64,000 nucleotides of DNA, taken from Elysia chlorotica (taxonomy: Eukaryota; Mollusca; Gastropoda; Plakobranchidae). This document shows, one piece after another, positions 1 through 13,783 of this stretch. The stretch spans positions 626,676 through 690,675 of the forward strand of contig RQTK01000032.1 in the NCBI GenBank assembly GCA_003991915.1, read 5' to 3'. Positions within the stretch are counted from its first letter, which is position 1. The number at the start of each line of letters is the position of its first letter. The position numbers and the translations under genes were made by a program. Below the pieces are notes generated by a model. The model did no database searches, was not told the DNA's origin, and worked only from the letters and a program-made list of their open reading frames with translations.

Positions 1-86
<86 letters not shown>
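1..86. repeat. (TAA)n microsatellite at window edge
   Basis: An uninterrupted trinucleotide array begins at the first base, so its true left end lies outside the window. Confidence 0.95.
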
Positions 87-1150
87 TAAAAACATGCTTT
101 TTTTTTTTTAAACCTTTTTTCCAATTTAACTTTAATGTGTCCAAATTATAAATTAAAAAAAATATTTAACGTCATGATAATTCATCTGTAAAATTTGTGT
201 TCATAATATTCTCGTATAGCCGCGCGGTAAAAACTAAAACAAAACATAAGCCAGGCATTGCAATCTAAATACCACCAGACACCAGTTGCCGAACATCATC
301 CAATCACATTATGCAACAAGCATCGTCTTTCTTAGAAAATTTAGAAGAGAAAAAAAAACCCAGAGCAGCCAAGCATTCGCCCCAAACGCTTACACTATTT
401 CAACGCGTTTTTCTCTCATTTTTCGCTTTCGTCTGTATGCTTTGAGGGCAGGTATTAGATTGTCAGTTCTGAAAAACTGAATTTCTGGCATTGCACAATT
501 GGACCAATTTCGTTATCTTTGAGTCACGCGTATGCCATACATAATGACCTACTTTGACGTCGGCATTTGTTCAACAACATGTCACTTATAAGTTCAAGAA
601 TACTGGACACCACTGTTGATCAAATCAGGCGACTTTATGGCTGGGATATTTTGAAATATTTGCAGTCCAATTTTATTTTTGCATAACTGTATGTTACAAA
701 AGGCCAAACTGTGTTGTGAGATGGATGATTGCTCATGATACCCTTGTTACCGTACCTTGTTTCCTTTAAAATGATATGGAATTCTCTAATATAAAACATT
801 TCTTTCTGATGAATTGGGTGTCCCTCGTAAAAACAATGGGTACACTGCTCAAACCATTATGTCAAAGAGTATACATGTCTTGCTGACTGTTTGATTAGAG
901 CATTTGGCAATATCGCACAAATCTTCTCCAAGCGATCCTGTAAACTTGGCTTTCTACCAAAGAAGAATCCTCAACGAGCAGGAAAAGTATTCAGCAATGG
1001 GATTGTATTGGCGCTTATTTCTCACAATAAAAAATCTTGACCTAGTCCTGACCCTAGTCCCATCTAGATTCTCGATGTGAATCCCAAACGGCGATGGTTA
1101 CTTCAGGCGAATTCTTTTGTGCATTGACTCTTTAGTGTGTCTTGTTTGGG
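87..1150. other. Gene-free AT-rich stretch
   Basis: Short reading frames only, with no domain, splice-paired exon or repeat recognised. The right end abuts the 3' side of a degenerate minus-strand LINE. Confidence 0.5.
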
Positions 1151-1168
1151 TGCGTGATGGGCATGTTT

Positions 1169-2340
1169 CTATTTGTATCGTGTATGGTGTGGTGCCACAG
1201 TATTCACTTTTTCTGATAATCTTAAGGGTCGGGGCTCCAAGTCCGGCGCTATTGGTTTTTTAGGTGTGGTATTAAAGGTGAGTATATTTTTACCTACCTG
1301 TGGAGCAATAGCGTGGACAATAGCGTGGAAGAATCTTCCTTTGTAGTTGTTGGTCCACATATATTGCCACTCTTTATTTTTGTACTGGTTTGTTATAGTT
1401 TTTACTTCACTATGTCCCAGACCTGTTTTTCGTCGTGTATTAGAGCCGAGTCTTAGTTTGGGCTGTTGATCAGCTTTTTCGTTTCCTTCCACGCTGCAGT
1501 GGGCTGGGATCCAGCAGACCTAGACATTGTTTTGGTATTAATCTTTATTAATCTTGGAGGTGGTTTGCTCGAATGTTGATCAATTCTGAAAGGTCTTGCA
1601 ATTGCATGGCATTGATTTTGTTTGAATTTTTTTTATACTGCGTTATGCTGCCAGGGAGTCCGTTTTCTCTTTCCGTCTTCTTTTCCTGAATGGTCTTTAG
1701 AGTTTCGTCTATGGTCGCTAATTGTGATGCTGTAATAAGTGGTACTACAATTGTCCGTTATTCTGCCGTTGATTTTTATCTCCAGGTCTTTGATGTAAAC
1801 TCCTATGCTACCAAGGTTTTCTTTCTTAGATCCGTCTGCATATATATTTTTTTACTCTTGTAGTTTTAATTTAGGTGTTTCAGGATTAGTGCTTTGAGTT
1901 TGTCTTGTCCGTCTGTTATCTTACTCAGTGTTCAACATAGCTGGGTGTCCACTTGGATATTTCTGAGTGTTCATGGTTCTATAACAAATTTTTCTGGTAC
2001 ATGTATTAATGTCTTCGGGGTCTAGATCTAAATTTTATATGTCATCGTGTAGCCATGCTGTGCTTTGGTTGATTGATTTTGTTTTCCTCCTTTGAGTGTC
2101 AGTGATTTTATTAACAGGGTTTGCGAAAATTGTATTTGCTGGATTTGAGGGTTTAATTCTGGCTCTTGCCCAATATTTTAGAGCTGCCCCTTTTCTTTTA
2201 ATGCAAAGTGGATCTATAACGGTTGCTTCTTGGATGGCCTCTAGATTAGTGAGTCTTTTTGTGTTGGTTATTGCTCTAAGGGCATCTGCTTGGTTGTCGA
2301 GCTTTTTAAGGGTTGTTTGACAGGTTTGGCCATACATTTA
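1169..2340 (-). mobile_element. Degenerate LINE fragment: RT thumb plus RNase H (I/jockey-like)
   Basis: Read on the minus strand, 2337-2035 encodes a segment with the motif ALKYWAR, which resembles the region just after the reverse transcriptase palm in RNase-H-bearing non-LTR elements. Further on, YADGSK (about 1842-1825) matches the first catalytic block of RNase H. About 110 codons later WIPAHCSVEGNEKAD (about 1518-1470) matches the conserved C-terminal RNase H block. Order and spacing fit one element. Stops and frame changes separate the pieces, so it is dead. The 5' part (endonuclease and most of RT) is missing; the (ATC)n/(CCA)n array at 2478-2680 lies where the upstream part should be. 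Clade is an inference from the presence of RNase H. Confidence 0.75.
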
Positions 2341-2477
2341 TTGCCCAGATGTAAGGGATCTTTCTGCTAGATCTTTTTAGACTATTTTTTTGGTCGTGTA
2401 GGGGTGTGTAGTGATTTTAGTTGTCCTAGTTGTTTTCGGACTTTTTTGCTTAGTATTTCTATGTGTTCTGAGTAATT

Positions 2478-2680
2478 GCTAGCATCATCATCATCATCAT
2501 AATCCTCATCATCATAATCCTCATCATCATAATCATCCACCACCACCACCACCACCACCACCACCACTACCGCCAACACCACCACCGCCCACCACCACCA
2601 ATATCATCTATGTTAATTCTTAGCAGCACAGCAGCAGCAGCAGCACCACCACCACCACTACCACCATCATCTATGTTAAT
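2478..2680. repeat. Compound (ATC)n/(CCA)n/(CAG)n microsatellite
   Basis: Trinucleotide runs of ATC, then CCA, then CAG and CCA again. A 24-nt motif (ATCATCTATGTTAATTCTTA and following) occurs twice, near 2603 and 2667, so the compound array was itself partly duplicated. Confidence 0.85.
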
Positions 2681-3286
2681 TCTTAGCAGCATTATTTTTG
2701 CAGCAAAATTTGGTCTTGAAAAAAAAATTCAATGATTTGGTGCAGACCCTGCTTATCGTTCTGTGGGTCAAACCTAATATAAAGTTGAGCCCTTACTTTA
2801 CAGGTAGATCAAACAACACCAAGAGGGTCATTTTATTTAGGCTCAGGCATAATCATTCTCTTGAATGTGTCTCTGGATGTACCATATATTTTTTTTTACA
2901 AGGCAGTAACTATGGTCTGCTCCAACTTTAAAGTTAAAACCGAAACATATTCCCTTGTATGTGTCTGAGGATGAACCTCTTTTTACCAATACGTTCAATA
3001 TGTTCTACTTGATAAAAATATAAAACAATCGTTTTCATTCATCACTATGTAGGTACATTGTATTGGTATGTGGCAGTCGGTATAAAATGGAAGGGACACA
3101 ACAACGTAAGAAGAAATCATAATAATACATAGAAACGGTTGCTTCCCCTAACACTTAGTTCGGAAATAACTATAATTTTATGAGGTAAAACTATACCGCG
3201 CTCTCTCCATGCACCGGTAAATTTTACTGCACACATGTCCATTACTTATGTCAAGTTTAAATATAAAATATTTACACTGCACACTG

Positions 3287-3705
<419 letters not shown>

Positions 3706-4429
3706 CGATGCTGAAGACAGTCCATATCTAAGTTTATTATTGTACCTTACATTGTCTATTTAACAAGAACAACAACAGCAACAACAACAGTAACAACATT
3801 AACAACCACAACTCTGGAATGGAAAGACGGGTGCTTTTCATAGTGGATGATGGGTCAGTTAACGAGATTTTGGGGTAAAGACAGTAGGTTGGTTGCTTTT
3901 TATGAAACATTAAAAAAATAAGGACATAGAAGGATAATAGGTTAAGAATCGAATTGTGATTAAGGAACATACAAAATATGAATTGTATATAAAATAGTGA
4001 ACACGAATAAAACTCTTGCCAGAGCCAGACCTAGAGTTGATGCATATATGTGCTTTATCATTTACAATGTCATGACTGTTTGACTTGACTTTGTGGCCGC
4101 TCCTCGACCATAGTCAGTCAACTAGCGAAGGAAGGCTTATCACAAGGTGTAACTGTAAGCTACCCGGACGTTGTACTTACGTCCCGAGGTCAACAGCTTT
4201 GTTTATCACGCCAGCAGCTCTCAGCGCCAATAACCACTTTATGTCTAGGCCTAGGCTAATTCAATGATAACGTAGTCAGATACAACAAGTAACAAAGTCG
4301 GCAGTCATCTGCACTGACAAACAATAGGTTCAAGTTTCGATGTCAGCTAGTGCTGGTGTCCCGTCTGTGTATATACAAACTAGTTTTTTTTATTACCAAT
4401 TCACTAATTGTCTTAAGTCTTTTCGGGAA

Positions 4430-4615
4430 GGGGAAGGGGGCGAAGGAGAGGCTGAGCCCGATGTTATCTAATGGTTGCGGGTTCGAGCCCCTCTCTAACC
4501 GCCGCGCTGTTAGTATAAGCGTAATGAGTCCGACCAAATCCGTGTATCCCTCACTATGTTTCCATCACGTTATAGGATCTTTCATAATAATGATCCTGGA
4601 CACGTTAAACTACAT
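4430..4615 (+). mobile_element. tRNA-derived SINE-like element (family B)
   Basis: Contains a very good RNA polymerase III B box (GGTTCGAGCCC, 4480-4490) about 40 nt after a weak A-box-like stretch. It ends near 4605 with GGACACGTTAAACTA, close to the 3' end of the family A SINE. The head differs from family A. Boundaries are approximate. Confidence 0.55.
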
Positions 4616-5205
4616 ACAGCAGATAATCCATTTCCAAGACCTATAGTTACGTAGATTTAGTATAGGCAAAGAATGCCTGACAGGTTCGTAAGGTACTTCC
4701 AAATGCTGTCTAAATACATTATACACATACGTACATACTGCAAGATAGGGTGATCTCTGAACTAGCGTCCTTCGGGTGACCTCCACGTTCTAGCAGAGCG
4801 ATGCTTTGTATGTCACGTTCAAATTAATATAAAGTTTCACCCCTAAAGAAGGGCCTACTCGAAATGGCGTACATGTAATGCACTTATAACGTTACAGTAA
4901 TTCCTTTAATTTTGTCCTTAATACAAGTACCATCTTGTTCAGAGCTCCACCACTGTAAGCTCAGTCGCCCAGGCGTTATTTAGCTGGCGCTACCATCTAC
5001 ACCGCCACCGAAACCGACGGTCATGCAGACTGGCACGAGTGTAGCCTAGAACCTTCTGAACTGGTACAAACCGGCGGCACACTGACTGAAGTCGCCTCGA
5101 GATAAGGCCTAAAGTGCCTTTGGTTTTTGAACTTTGAAGCAATTCGACCGTTACTGTAGATGTTATAAAAATATTCCTCTCCCTCTCTCTCCTCTTCTTT
5201 CTCCT

Positions 5206-5206
5206 C

Positions 5207-5257
<51 letters not shown>
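5206..5257. repeat. (TCTA)n microsatellite
   Basis: Tetranucleotide array of about 13 units within a pyrimidine-rich stretch, just before the 5' truncation point of the LINE that follows. Confidence 0.95.
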
Positions 5258-5280
5258 CACCCCTCCTCTTCTCTCTCTCT

Positions 5281-6176
5281 GATTGCTTGGATCATTAACT
5301 TTCTAACATCAAGGCCTCAATTTGTAAAGTTAAACAACATTCAAAAAGAGAATTGCTCTTATACTGTTCTTTCAGATACTATTTCCACTAGCACTGGAGC
5401 TCCTCAGGGAGCTGTTTTATCACCTGTGTTATTTACCATATACACTAATGATTGTGCAATTACTAACCAACATGATTCTCATTTATTGAAATTTGCTGAT
5501 GACACATCAATTTTAGGATTAATAAGAGAAGAAGAAGCAAACTACAGAGAGACAATCCGTTGGTTTGTCAGTTGGTGTGAAGATCATTACCTGCTTTTAA
5601 ATGTCAATAAAACGAAAGAGATGATTATCGATTTCAGGAAAAATAAATCACCAATGTCCCCCCTCTTTATAAATGGCGAGGAGGTTGAACAAGTAGACAC
5701 TTACAAGTATCTTGGTGTCACTTTAGACAATAAATTAAATTGGAACCCTCATATCATTGCTCTTTTGAAACGGTTAAATACTCGTCTCTACCTTTTAAGG
5801 AAACTCAACTCATTTCATGTCGATAAGAAATTAATGTGTCTTTTTTTATAAATCAGTCATTGAGAGTGTGATCTGTTTCGCTCTGGTCTGTTGGGGTGGA
5901 AATGCAAATGCATCAATAACATGTAAACTAGACAAAATTATCTCCAAATGTATTAAAGTTTGTAAACCCATAGAATATTTCCCCCATGTAGATATGCTAT
6001 ACTTATGTAAATGTCAAATTAAGATTGTTTCAATTTTAAAAGATAAAAACCATCCTCTTTATAGCCAATTAAGTTTTTCTGAGCGCTCAGGGAGGCCAAG
6101 AGCCTTGCAATGTAGACTTGAAAGATACAAAAATTCGTTTCTGCCTAGAGCACTTAAACTTTTGTAAAAAAAAAAA
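5281..6176 (+). mobile_element. 5'-truncated non-LTR retrotransposon (CR1/Rex1-like RT), frameshifted
   Basis: One frame is open from about 5282 to 5851 and encodes the RT palm: the block GAPQGAVLSPVLFTIYTND (about 5396-5452), the catalytic FADD box near 5491 (LLKFADDTS), then LLLNVNKTKEMIIDF and YKYLGVTLD. A single extra T in the run near 5842-5848 shifts the frame; the protein resumes as SVIESVICFALVCWGGN and runs to a stop at 6167, followed by a 12-A tract. No endonuclease domain remains, so the copy is 5'-truncated and dead but fairly young, with only one frameshift seen. Clade assignment is from motif resemblance. Confidence 0.85.
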
Positions 6177-6266
6177 ATTGTAATACAATTTTCTATTTCA
6201 GACCAGTATGTTATGCAAGCTACTATTATTCTTTAAATAATAATACTGATAATAATTGTTATTATG

Positions 6267-6276
6267 ACTATTGTTA

Positions 6277-6338
<62 letters not shown>
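6267..6338. repeat. (TTA)n microsatellite downstream of the LINE
   Basis: Perfect TTA array about 90 nt after the A tract of the LINE. Confidence 0.95.
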
Positions 6339-6339
<1 letters not shown>

Positions 6340-6341
<2 letters not shown>

Positions 6342-8605
6342 CATCATGATCATGGGCAATGTCGGAAACCATATACTTCATTGGTGGTTTTTTTCATTTT
6401 TTTTTATACACCTTTTCTAAAATCAGGGTTCCAAATTAGTCTACCAAAGTCTACCAAAATCTAGACGCAGGCTAGTCAGCCGCCAGGTCTGCCTCTATCC
6501 TATCGGGTTTACCTAACAGGATGGACACGAGTTCGTAGTGATAGTTAACTGATAGATAATGGATAGATCGGAGTGGCGTTCACCCAACAGTGTAGACTGC
6601 CTTTAACATTGTTTCTCTAATGCGGAAAGAAACAAAATTGTAAGAAAAGTAATATAAAAACAACAACAATGTGTTTATATTGGTTTCACATCTCACATCT
6701 TCTCATGACACTCATTTGTTCTGGGGTGCCACGTAGCTCACCCAATAGTGCTCTACATTAAAAAACAAAACAAAACAAGAAATGATGTCTCACTAGAGAT
6801 TCCTCTAGAAATCTAGAGGACACAAAATTACGTCAAATTCGACATATTTTGTTCTCAACTTATGACGTCTGTTGATTACTTCCTTTAAAATATCTTAAAT
6901 ATATATCGTTGTTTATTTTTCCTTACAAAAACCTAAAGTACTCTTTGTGGGTGTTGTTAAACCAAATGTGATCTTCATGACAAAAAATAAACATCATATA
7001 ATTCTGTTCGATTTGTATTCCACTAGTGTATTTTCGCTCGGCTGATTGCGGCGGGTTAAACAAGCTATTTTTAGCTTGCCAGTCACGAAGGGCCGCACGT
7101 GTTTATATTTGCCCTTCTATTCTAGTTGCACAGCGTTGGTCTTGATTGCCATTCCATGACACCATGTAGGGCTTGTAGGCTACTTGTTCGGTTGTTCCCT
7201 TCTTTTCCAACGGAAAACACACTGGCAGAGGCAGAGGACATTTCAATAAGAAAAGAACATTCAAAGTCATAACCTGTATTGTTGTGTCCTGTTTTTAAAA
7301 CACAAAACACCGTGCCAAAGAAAACTTCAATAAGAAAGAAAATAAATAGTTAAACAATAACATAGCTGAATTATTGTCAGCGGTTTTTTCTTCTTTTCGC
7401 TAGCATACATTAACAGCTCGGCTATTTGAAACTGAATGATAAATACATGTACCATTGCATGGGGTCTCAAAATAAACCCATTGATCCTGTATCACCTTTA
7501 TACCGCTACGTTCAATACAATGAAGGCCATCTAGCAGCATATCAAGATTTGTCTAGAGTATGCCCCACATCTTGCAAGTTCGTATGTTATAATAGCGATT
7601 TTAGTTTTTCATTTTCCAAAACAAAGCTAAGGCGAAATGCAACTAGTATCTTGTCAGTAGGCTATACTTTTTTTTCTTTCTATCTTTTCGTGGGTCTGCA
7701 TATTCCGCATCTTTAATAATGGACTTAATATGTGCAGTAGTAAAGGTTGGATGAGTTTTGATTGGGATTAATAGTGGGTGGCTGTTGAAGGAAATAGCGC
7801 CAAAGTCGCCTGTCTAATACACATTCAATAATCTTTATGAAGTGGTACGATCTGCATGGTACGCAATATTATGTTGGCTGGTAGGATGCTTTAAGGAACA
7901 TTAGGCATACTTTACTGAACTATTAAGGACTTCCGTAAAAAGTAGTAGTCTTGCAAACACCACAAAACAGTATTATGTTCCTGAGTTGATGCTATGTTAA
8001 GTAATAATTTTAATGGAAGGCGTGTGGACTCAGCAGAGAATGTCATGGCCCCTACGAGTCGTCTAAAGTTTCCTAAAAGCGGCCTCTTTTCAACAACTTT
8101 CTTCCAATCAAACGTCAGCATTAAATTTGGACAGGGTCGATTTTCCTTCATATTTTTTACCCACTGCACCATGAAGATGTTGAACTAGAGGAAGTGACAA
8201 TGGAATGAATCATTCAAAAAAGGAATCGTCTTACTAATTTCTATGTTATCTAAAACCGCCCTTAAACACTAGAAACAAGCTGGCTCTTGAATAGAAATCG
8301 AAACAGAGCATGGCAACATTTGGATGTAAGCCATTGTCAGTTCTTTTAGTATCACAGCTCTAATGGATTTTTGTTTAAGGAATACAAGGCAAAAAAAACA
8401 ACAACAACAACAAACAATTGTAATAACACGACCTATCAACAGTGCATTGTAATTTGAATTTACCGTGGATTCATAGCACAGTGCTCAATAACACCTTAGC
8501 AGGAGCGTGTCAAACTACAACAGTCTGTTTGTGGCACATCACCACTTGCTTATTACTATTTTACTTGCTTTATTCTTTTTCATACGACAACAAATTGTTT
8601 GTATA
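6340..8605. other. Gene-free stretch
   Basis: AT-rich sequence with scattered short frames. No domain, plausible exon pair or dispersed repeat recognised. Confidence 0.45.
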
Positions 8606-8634
8606 AAGTAATATTTTTGGTTTAACAAATAATA
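8606..8634 (+). repeat. 29-bp direct repeat, left copy
   Basis: An exact 29-bp match to 9760-9788 (begins AAGTAATATTTTTGG). The pair brackets about 1.13 kb containing a transposase-like remnant. Confidence 0.9.
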
Positions 8635-9549
8635 GTAGATGACGTAGAAGATTCCAATTTCAGCTGAAAAAAAAATAGAGAGAGAGGGGTTACAAGCTCA
8701 TCAAAAGCCCAAACTGTGAAACAAATTTGATAAATTAATGTTATTGTAAAGGAAAATAAATCTTGATGCCATAGTCCAAACAATTTGAGTTTTGAGCTTA
8801 TTTGTATGGTTAGATCGAGTCGAGGCAACAGCTCGCTTTAAACTCAATATCACTAATTAACATATAAAGGAAGTTTTCTGATTTTAAATCAATAACAGCA
8901 CCTAATGTTGGCACACATTTGTGCAAGTAACAGCATTTATAATTTTTATTAGTTTAAGTAGGGTTAACATTAAAAAATTTTTTTTTTTAATTTTCAACCC
9001 TAAATGCTGGAACTCACACCTGGGTAACCTCACCGAAATTTGAGAGAATTATTACTGCAACTATAGCCCCTCTACAATGGTTATGTAGGTAAACAACATT
9101 GTTGGCTACAGTAAAACAAAAACATGAAAGGTGGATTTGTTTTTGCTAGCAGAATCTACCAAACGCCTTGCATCAATCATGCAAAATAAAAGTTGCTTTT
9201 AACCTCAAGATCTTGGGTACATCAATGCAGAGATGGCGATTATAAATAGGCCTTAGCTTTTCATGCTGTTTTAGGTGTTTTTATGGTATATAGATGAAAA
9301 AATTCAGTGGTTAAAGTTGGAACATGATACTTTGTTCGTTGCTCAGCAGAGAAACACTCTTAAACTCAGGTCCCCTACAATTCCAAACATGCCTTTGGTT
9401 GTATGCTAGGCAAAATGAATGTTGCTGAGCCTAAAGAAAGTTAGAGTAGACATGGACAAGCTGCTTAGAAGGTCTAAGATGATAACATGGGAGTCTATTA
9501 GATGCAATTATTACTACTACTACTGCTGCTTCTGGATATGTTGCAAGAA

Positions 9550-9690
9550 ACCTGTGAAGAAGAAGTCTTACAAAGAATACACACGTGGTCATCTGTCAAC
9601 CACATCAATAGAGAACTGAGATGCAAAACGTTCAGGAAGGAAGGCTGCAAAAGTTTGCGACATACCCAAGACCACCATCATTGAATTTTG
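9550..9690 (+). pseudogene. Psq-type helix-turn-helix (pogo/CENP-B-like transposase) remnant
   Basis: In one frame the segment reads KKSYKEYTRGHL, a stop at 9617-9619, then KRSGRKAAKVCDIPKTTI. The block RKAAKVCDIPKTT resembles the second and third helices of the psq/HTH domain found in pogo-type transposases and in Pipsqueak proteins. No DDE catalytic domain is seen nearby. The in-frame stop and small size make it a relic. Assignment is by eye and moderate. Confidence 0.4.
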
Positions 9691-9759
9691 AATGAGTCAA
9701 TGGAAAGACTATATGGAAGGCGCCTGACTGGGTCGCTAAAGTGAAACTCTACTAGAAAT

Positions 9760-9788
9760 AAGTAATATTTTTGGTTTAACAAATAATA
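9760..9788 (+). repeat. 29-bp direct repeat, right copy
   Basis: Exact second copy of the sequence at 8606-8634, about 70 bp downstream of the psq-like remnant. Confidence 0.9.
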
Positions 9789-10265
9789 CAGAACAAACCC
9801 GCAATGCTTTCATAGCAATATATTATAATGTTCGAGTATAAAAATAATTTAACTATCTTATATGCAAAATACAACAAGAATAGATTTAAGTAAATAAAAA
9901 ATTAACATCATTTAATATGATAATCATCACTTTTCAATGACTATCAAGGTCCGCAAGCTTTTTGTTTCTTTTTATATTTTTTATACCTGTGAATAATAAG
10001 TTTATTCCAATTGGTTATGTGTTGCAAATGATATCTTCTGCCTGAATTAGTATTATGGAAACATATTGCAACTATGTGTTTGTCTGAATTATTTCAACTA
10101 GAAGCGTCGTCTGTGCAGACTTAGTACGCATAATTGAAGAGGTGAGGAACACAGTCTTTATACAAATTAGTGATTCATAGAATATACTGTCTTCACCAGC
10201 TGCATTTTTGAAACTATGGCTTCAGAGAATGTGAACTAGTGAGTTGCACGGGCTGGTTTTACAAA

Positions 10266-10322
10266 CAACAACAACAACAACACACAACAAACAATGGCAA
10301 CAACAACAACAACAGCAACAAT

Positions 10323-10358
<36 letters not shown>

Positions 10359-10376
10359 AACAACAACAACAACAAA
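10266..10376. repeat. (AAC)n microsatellite, imperfect
   Basis: AAC units interrupted by CACAC, ATGGC and AAT. Poly-Val, poly-Cys and poly-Leu frames on the minus strand are artefacts. Confidence 0.95.
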
Positions 10377-11325
10377 CAATGACAAAAACAGAGATAAACG
10401 GAAAAAAAACAAAACAAACACACACAAAACCGGTGAAGATTAGTATTCTGCCCGTAGTTCAACAAAGGATACGTAATAACTAGAGAAAACTGATAGCTCT
10501 GCATCAATCAAGTAGCCTACATTTTCGTTGTTTTCAAGCAGAAGGGAAAATCTATTCACAAAACTCTGTCTTTCTCGTGCATTTTGCATGCTTTAGCATA
10601 ACATTTAGAATGGAGGAAGACCAGTTGAACATTCCCAGTAAACAAATCGTTAGAGCAGTCTCTGTTTTTTGTGTGTGCCGTACAAACACTTCAGAGAATG
10701 TCTCACCGAGCTAAAAATAGGAATATGACTTTGGTTGCAACGCCCCTTTCTGTCCACATTTCTAAGACTAGCAGTTATACAATAGTCTTTCAGATAACCT
10801 GGTTAAGTTCACGTATCACTACTGTTACATTATAACGCCCATTTGTCAGAGTTCTCCTGTAACAACGAACGGTCATAAGATAGGTTTGGGTTATCATAGA
10901 GGCTCTCAACAAAAATCTCGTTATCCAGTAAAGTCCTAGGCCAAATGTTAGCAAGCTGACTTAAATATGAAGGTACATGTATTATTGTAGGGTTGTACAA
11001 GATTTGTATGTAGTCTAAAAAGCTGGACACCGAAAACCACTACAGTTGATATTGTCGATAGATGAGTTCGATTTATTACCTAACGCATCTATCTCTGATG
11101 ACTTTACTGAATGAAATTAAACATGTAGGACCGATAGGGCTAACAGACTTAACAACTAACATATGTAACTATGTTTATGAATGGGAAACTTGAAGAACCA
11201 ATGTGTATACAAAAGCTATAGACACTGAAGTAAGTGTGGTATAGCAATCCGCCTGAAAGAACGTTCGTCATAATTGGATATAGATGAAAAACAATTAAAG
11301 TAATAGAATTGATAATAACAAAAAT

Positions 11326-11328
<3 letters not shown>

Positions 11329-11405
<77 letters not shown>

Positions 11406-11406
11406 C
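11329..11406. repeat. (AAC)n microsatellite running into a gap
   Basis: AAC array that ends at an assembly gap, so its true length is unknown. Confidence 0.95.
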
Positions 11407-11422
11407 NNNNNNNNNNNNNNNN
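11407..11422. other. Assembly gap (16 N)
   Basis: Run of N immediately after the (AAC)n array, probably a repeat-induced break. Confidence 0.99.
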
Positions 11423-11576
11423 TATTATGGTTGTGATGGGGGTGGTAGCATTAATGGATAAGCAGCAGGGGGAAAAAAATGGGGGAACAATACTAAATTA
11501 GAACACCAATAGGGTAATATCCCCGGTTTTAACTATCTATCTCCTGCCTCACTCATAAAAAAAAATTAAATGCCTA

Positions 11577-11830
11577 GCCTTGCCCGTCCCCCCAGCGTAG
11601 AAGGGAAGGTTTGTCTTGTCTGTCTCAGCCTATCCCCCCTTTCCACTTTAGAACCCCAAAATTAGGGAACCCCATACATTAGAGGACTAGCCTCATAGTA
11701 ATAGAATGAGCAAGCATAGGATCTATCATGTCTTGCCTTCCTCTTGAGCTTTTGTCTTCTGTCAACGCCGCCTGTCGCCGTATAGGACCCCCCAGGGGAA
11801 CCTAGGAGACGTTAAACCCGGAGAGAGGGA
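11577..11830 (+). mobile_element. Possible SINE-like repeat (family C)
   Basis: A GC-richer island ending in GGAGACGTTAAACCCGGAG, the same terminal motif that closes the family A SINE. No clear B box was found, so this may be only the 3' half. Boundaries are uncertain. Confidence 0.35.
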
Positions 11831-11955
11831 GAGAATTCTCTCCCTCCCTCTATAGAGAACACAAAATCAAACTTTCATGCCAATTTTTTGAAATCCAATA
11901 TTCTACATAGCCTATACATTTGCACGTTTCCAGGATATTTATTTTAAATAAAAAA

Positions 11956-12334
11956 ATGTCTAGATCCAGTTCAAGGAAGTGTGTAACATCTTCAGATTCA
12001 TTTTGCTATATCTGTGGTATGTTCACTGCCCCTAAGCAAAGGAGGAACATAAGTGAACATAAGTGATTTCGTGAAGAGGGCATACCTTTCTTACTTTAAG
12101 GTAAAGCTTGGAGATCAGGACAAAGCATGGGCACCACACAAGGTATGTAATTCTTGTGAGGAAATTTTACGTCTATGGACTAAGGAGGCAAAAGACAAAA
12201 TATCATTTAGCGCTGCCATACTGGGATCGAAAAGAGAAACAAGAACTGTTGTCTCAGTTGTTCACATGGTACCAATCAAACAAATGGGGGAAAAGTCTAC
12301 CTCAATGGGATTCCAAGCCAGGATTCCTGATTAG
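11956..12334 (+). pseudogene. Broken cysteine-motif ORF of a repetitive, TE-associated protein family
   Basis: An ATG at 11956 opens a frame with CYICG (a C-x2-C pair) and stops after 36 codons. A second frame from about 12053 carries the rest: FVKRAYLSYF, GDQDKAWAPH and VCNSC (second C-x2-C pair). The break coincides with a perfect 10-bp tandem duplication (AACATAAGTG twice, near 12040-12060); its length accounts exactly for the frame change, so the two frames were once one. The paired C-x2-C motifs suggest zinc binding. The block order recalls a protein family found in many copies in invertebrate genomes and probably carried by transposons; that is from memory. Downstream of about 12200 the frame is uncertain. 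Confidence 0.5.
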
Positions 12335-12340
12335 AAATGG

Positions 12341-12605
<265 letters not shown>

Positions 12606-12609
12606 GTAT

Positions 12610-13783
12610 TAAACAACAAAAAATAACAACAACAACAACAATAATAACAACACCAACAACAGCAAAAACCACATCAACAACAGCAATAGCAGCAGCAGCA
12701 GCAACCATAACAAAAAAATCAACCAACAATAAAAACGATAATAATTGATGGTATATAAATGAAAGAATTAGAAGCACACGCCATAATTATGATTTTCATC
12801 ATAATTTCTTTTTTTTTTTAATTTTATTTTGTCTATGGGCTCACAGCGGGTAAAAATTTCAGTTTTCCTATTAAAAAATATTAATGCTTACACCTTTTTT
12901 TTAGCTTTATACTTTTAGAATAATACAGGAAATACATAATACATAACACCTGTAGTATCCAAGCAGTTTTTCTTTTTTTCGTTTTTCATTCTCGTCGTGC
13001 TTGTTGATTTCTTGATGCATACTGCTCTATCGATTTAACTACCTCCCCGACCTTCTTCAGTTCTAGGTTACGTAGAGTGAAAAATCCTGTCGTATAAAAA
13101 ATCAGTTGGGCCACAGAATTGACAAAAAATGAAACTTTGTTCACAGAGGTAGTTCCTTTTACAACTACAAGATCGAACAGGAGCGCCTGTACTGAATTTG
13201 TAGCAAGTCGTTCGAATTCATTTTTTGCTCATGTTATGGCGAGCACACATACGCACATCGCTTACCTCAGATGTAACATTTTATAGCCTCACTATCAGTT
13301 CATTATAGAAGAGTATTTTATATTCATTGATATTAATATTTTTTTTTAACTAGGCCTGCTAAACGCTAATCCCGAGTCAACAATGGCGATTTTGTAATAG
13401 CCACTTTACTACTCTTATTCCGTACTCATTATAATTTTGTTCATTGTGGATCAGAAGTACACGAAGACGATAAAGAGTGAGCACAAGAGATATTCTATTT
13501 ATTTTAAGTCAATGGTGAGCACACAGTCATGACAACTGCACGTACATGTACACGTACAAAACATTTGTTGCGAGTTTTTATCTAGTAGGCCTACCCAGTA
13601 ACATAAAATGTATTGGCGCACAGTCCACATTGTGATAAATCGCGTGTGTAGTTTTATCAATGCCCGATATGCAACGCTAATAAACTTTAGTCATTACCCA
13701 AAGAAAAAAACAACAACAAAAACAACAACAACAACAACGAAAAAATGCTTTGTCACGATTAGTTGCTTTTTTTTTCTTCTAAA
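12610..13783. other. Gene-free stretch
   Basis: AT-rich with short AAC and CAG runs at 12630-12720 and T tracts. No coding or element signal recognised. Confidence 0.45.

Noticed and set aside
10236..10507. Poly-Val, poly-Cys and poly-Leu frames
   Set aside because: (AAC)n microsatellite read on the opposite strand.
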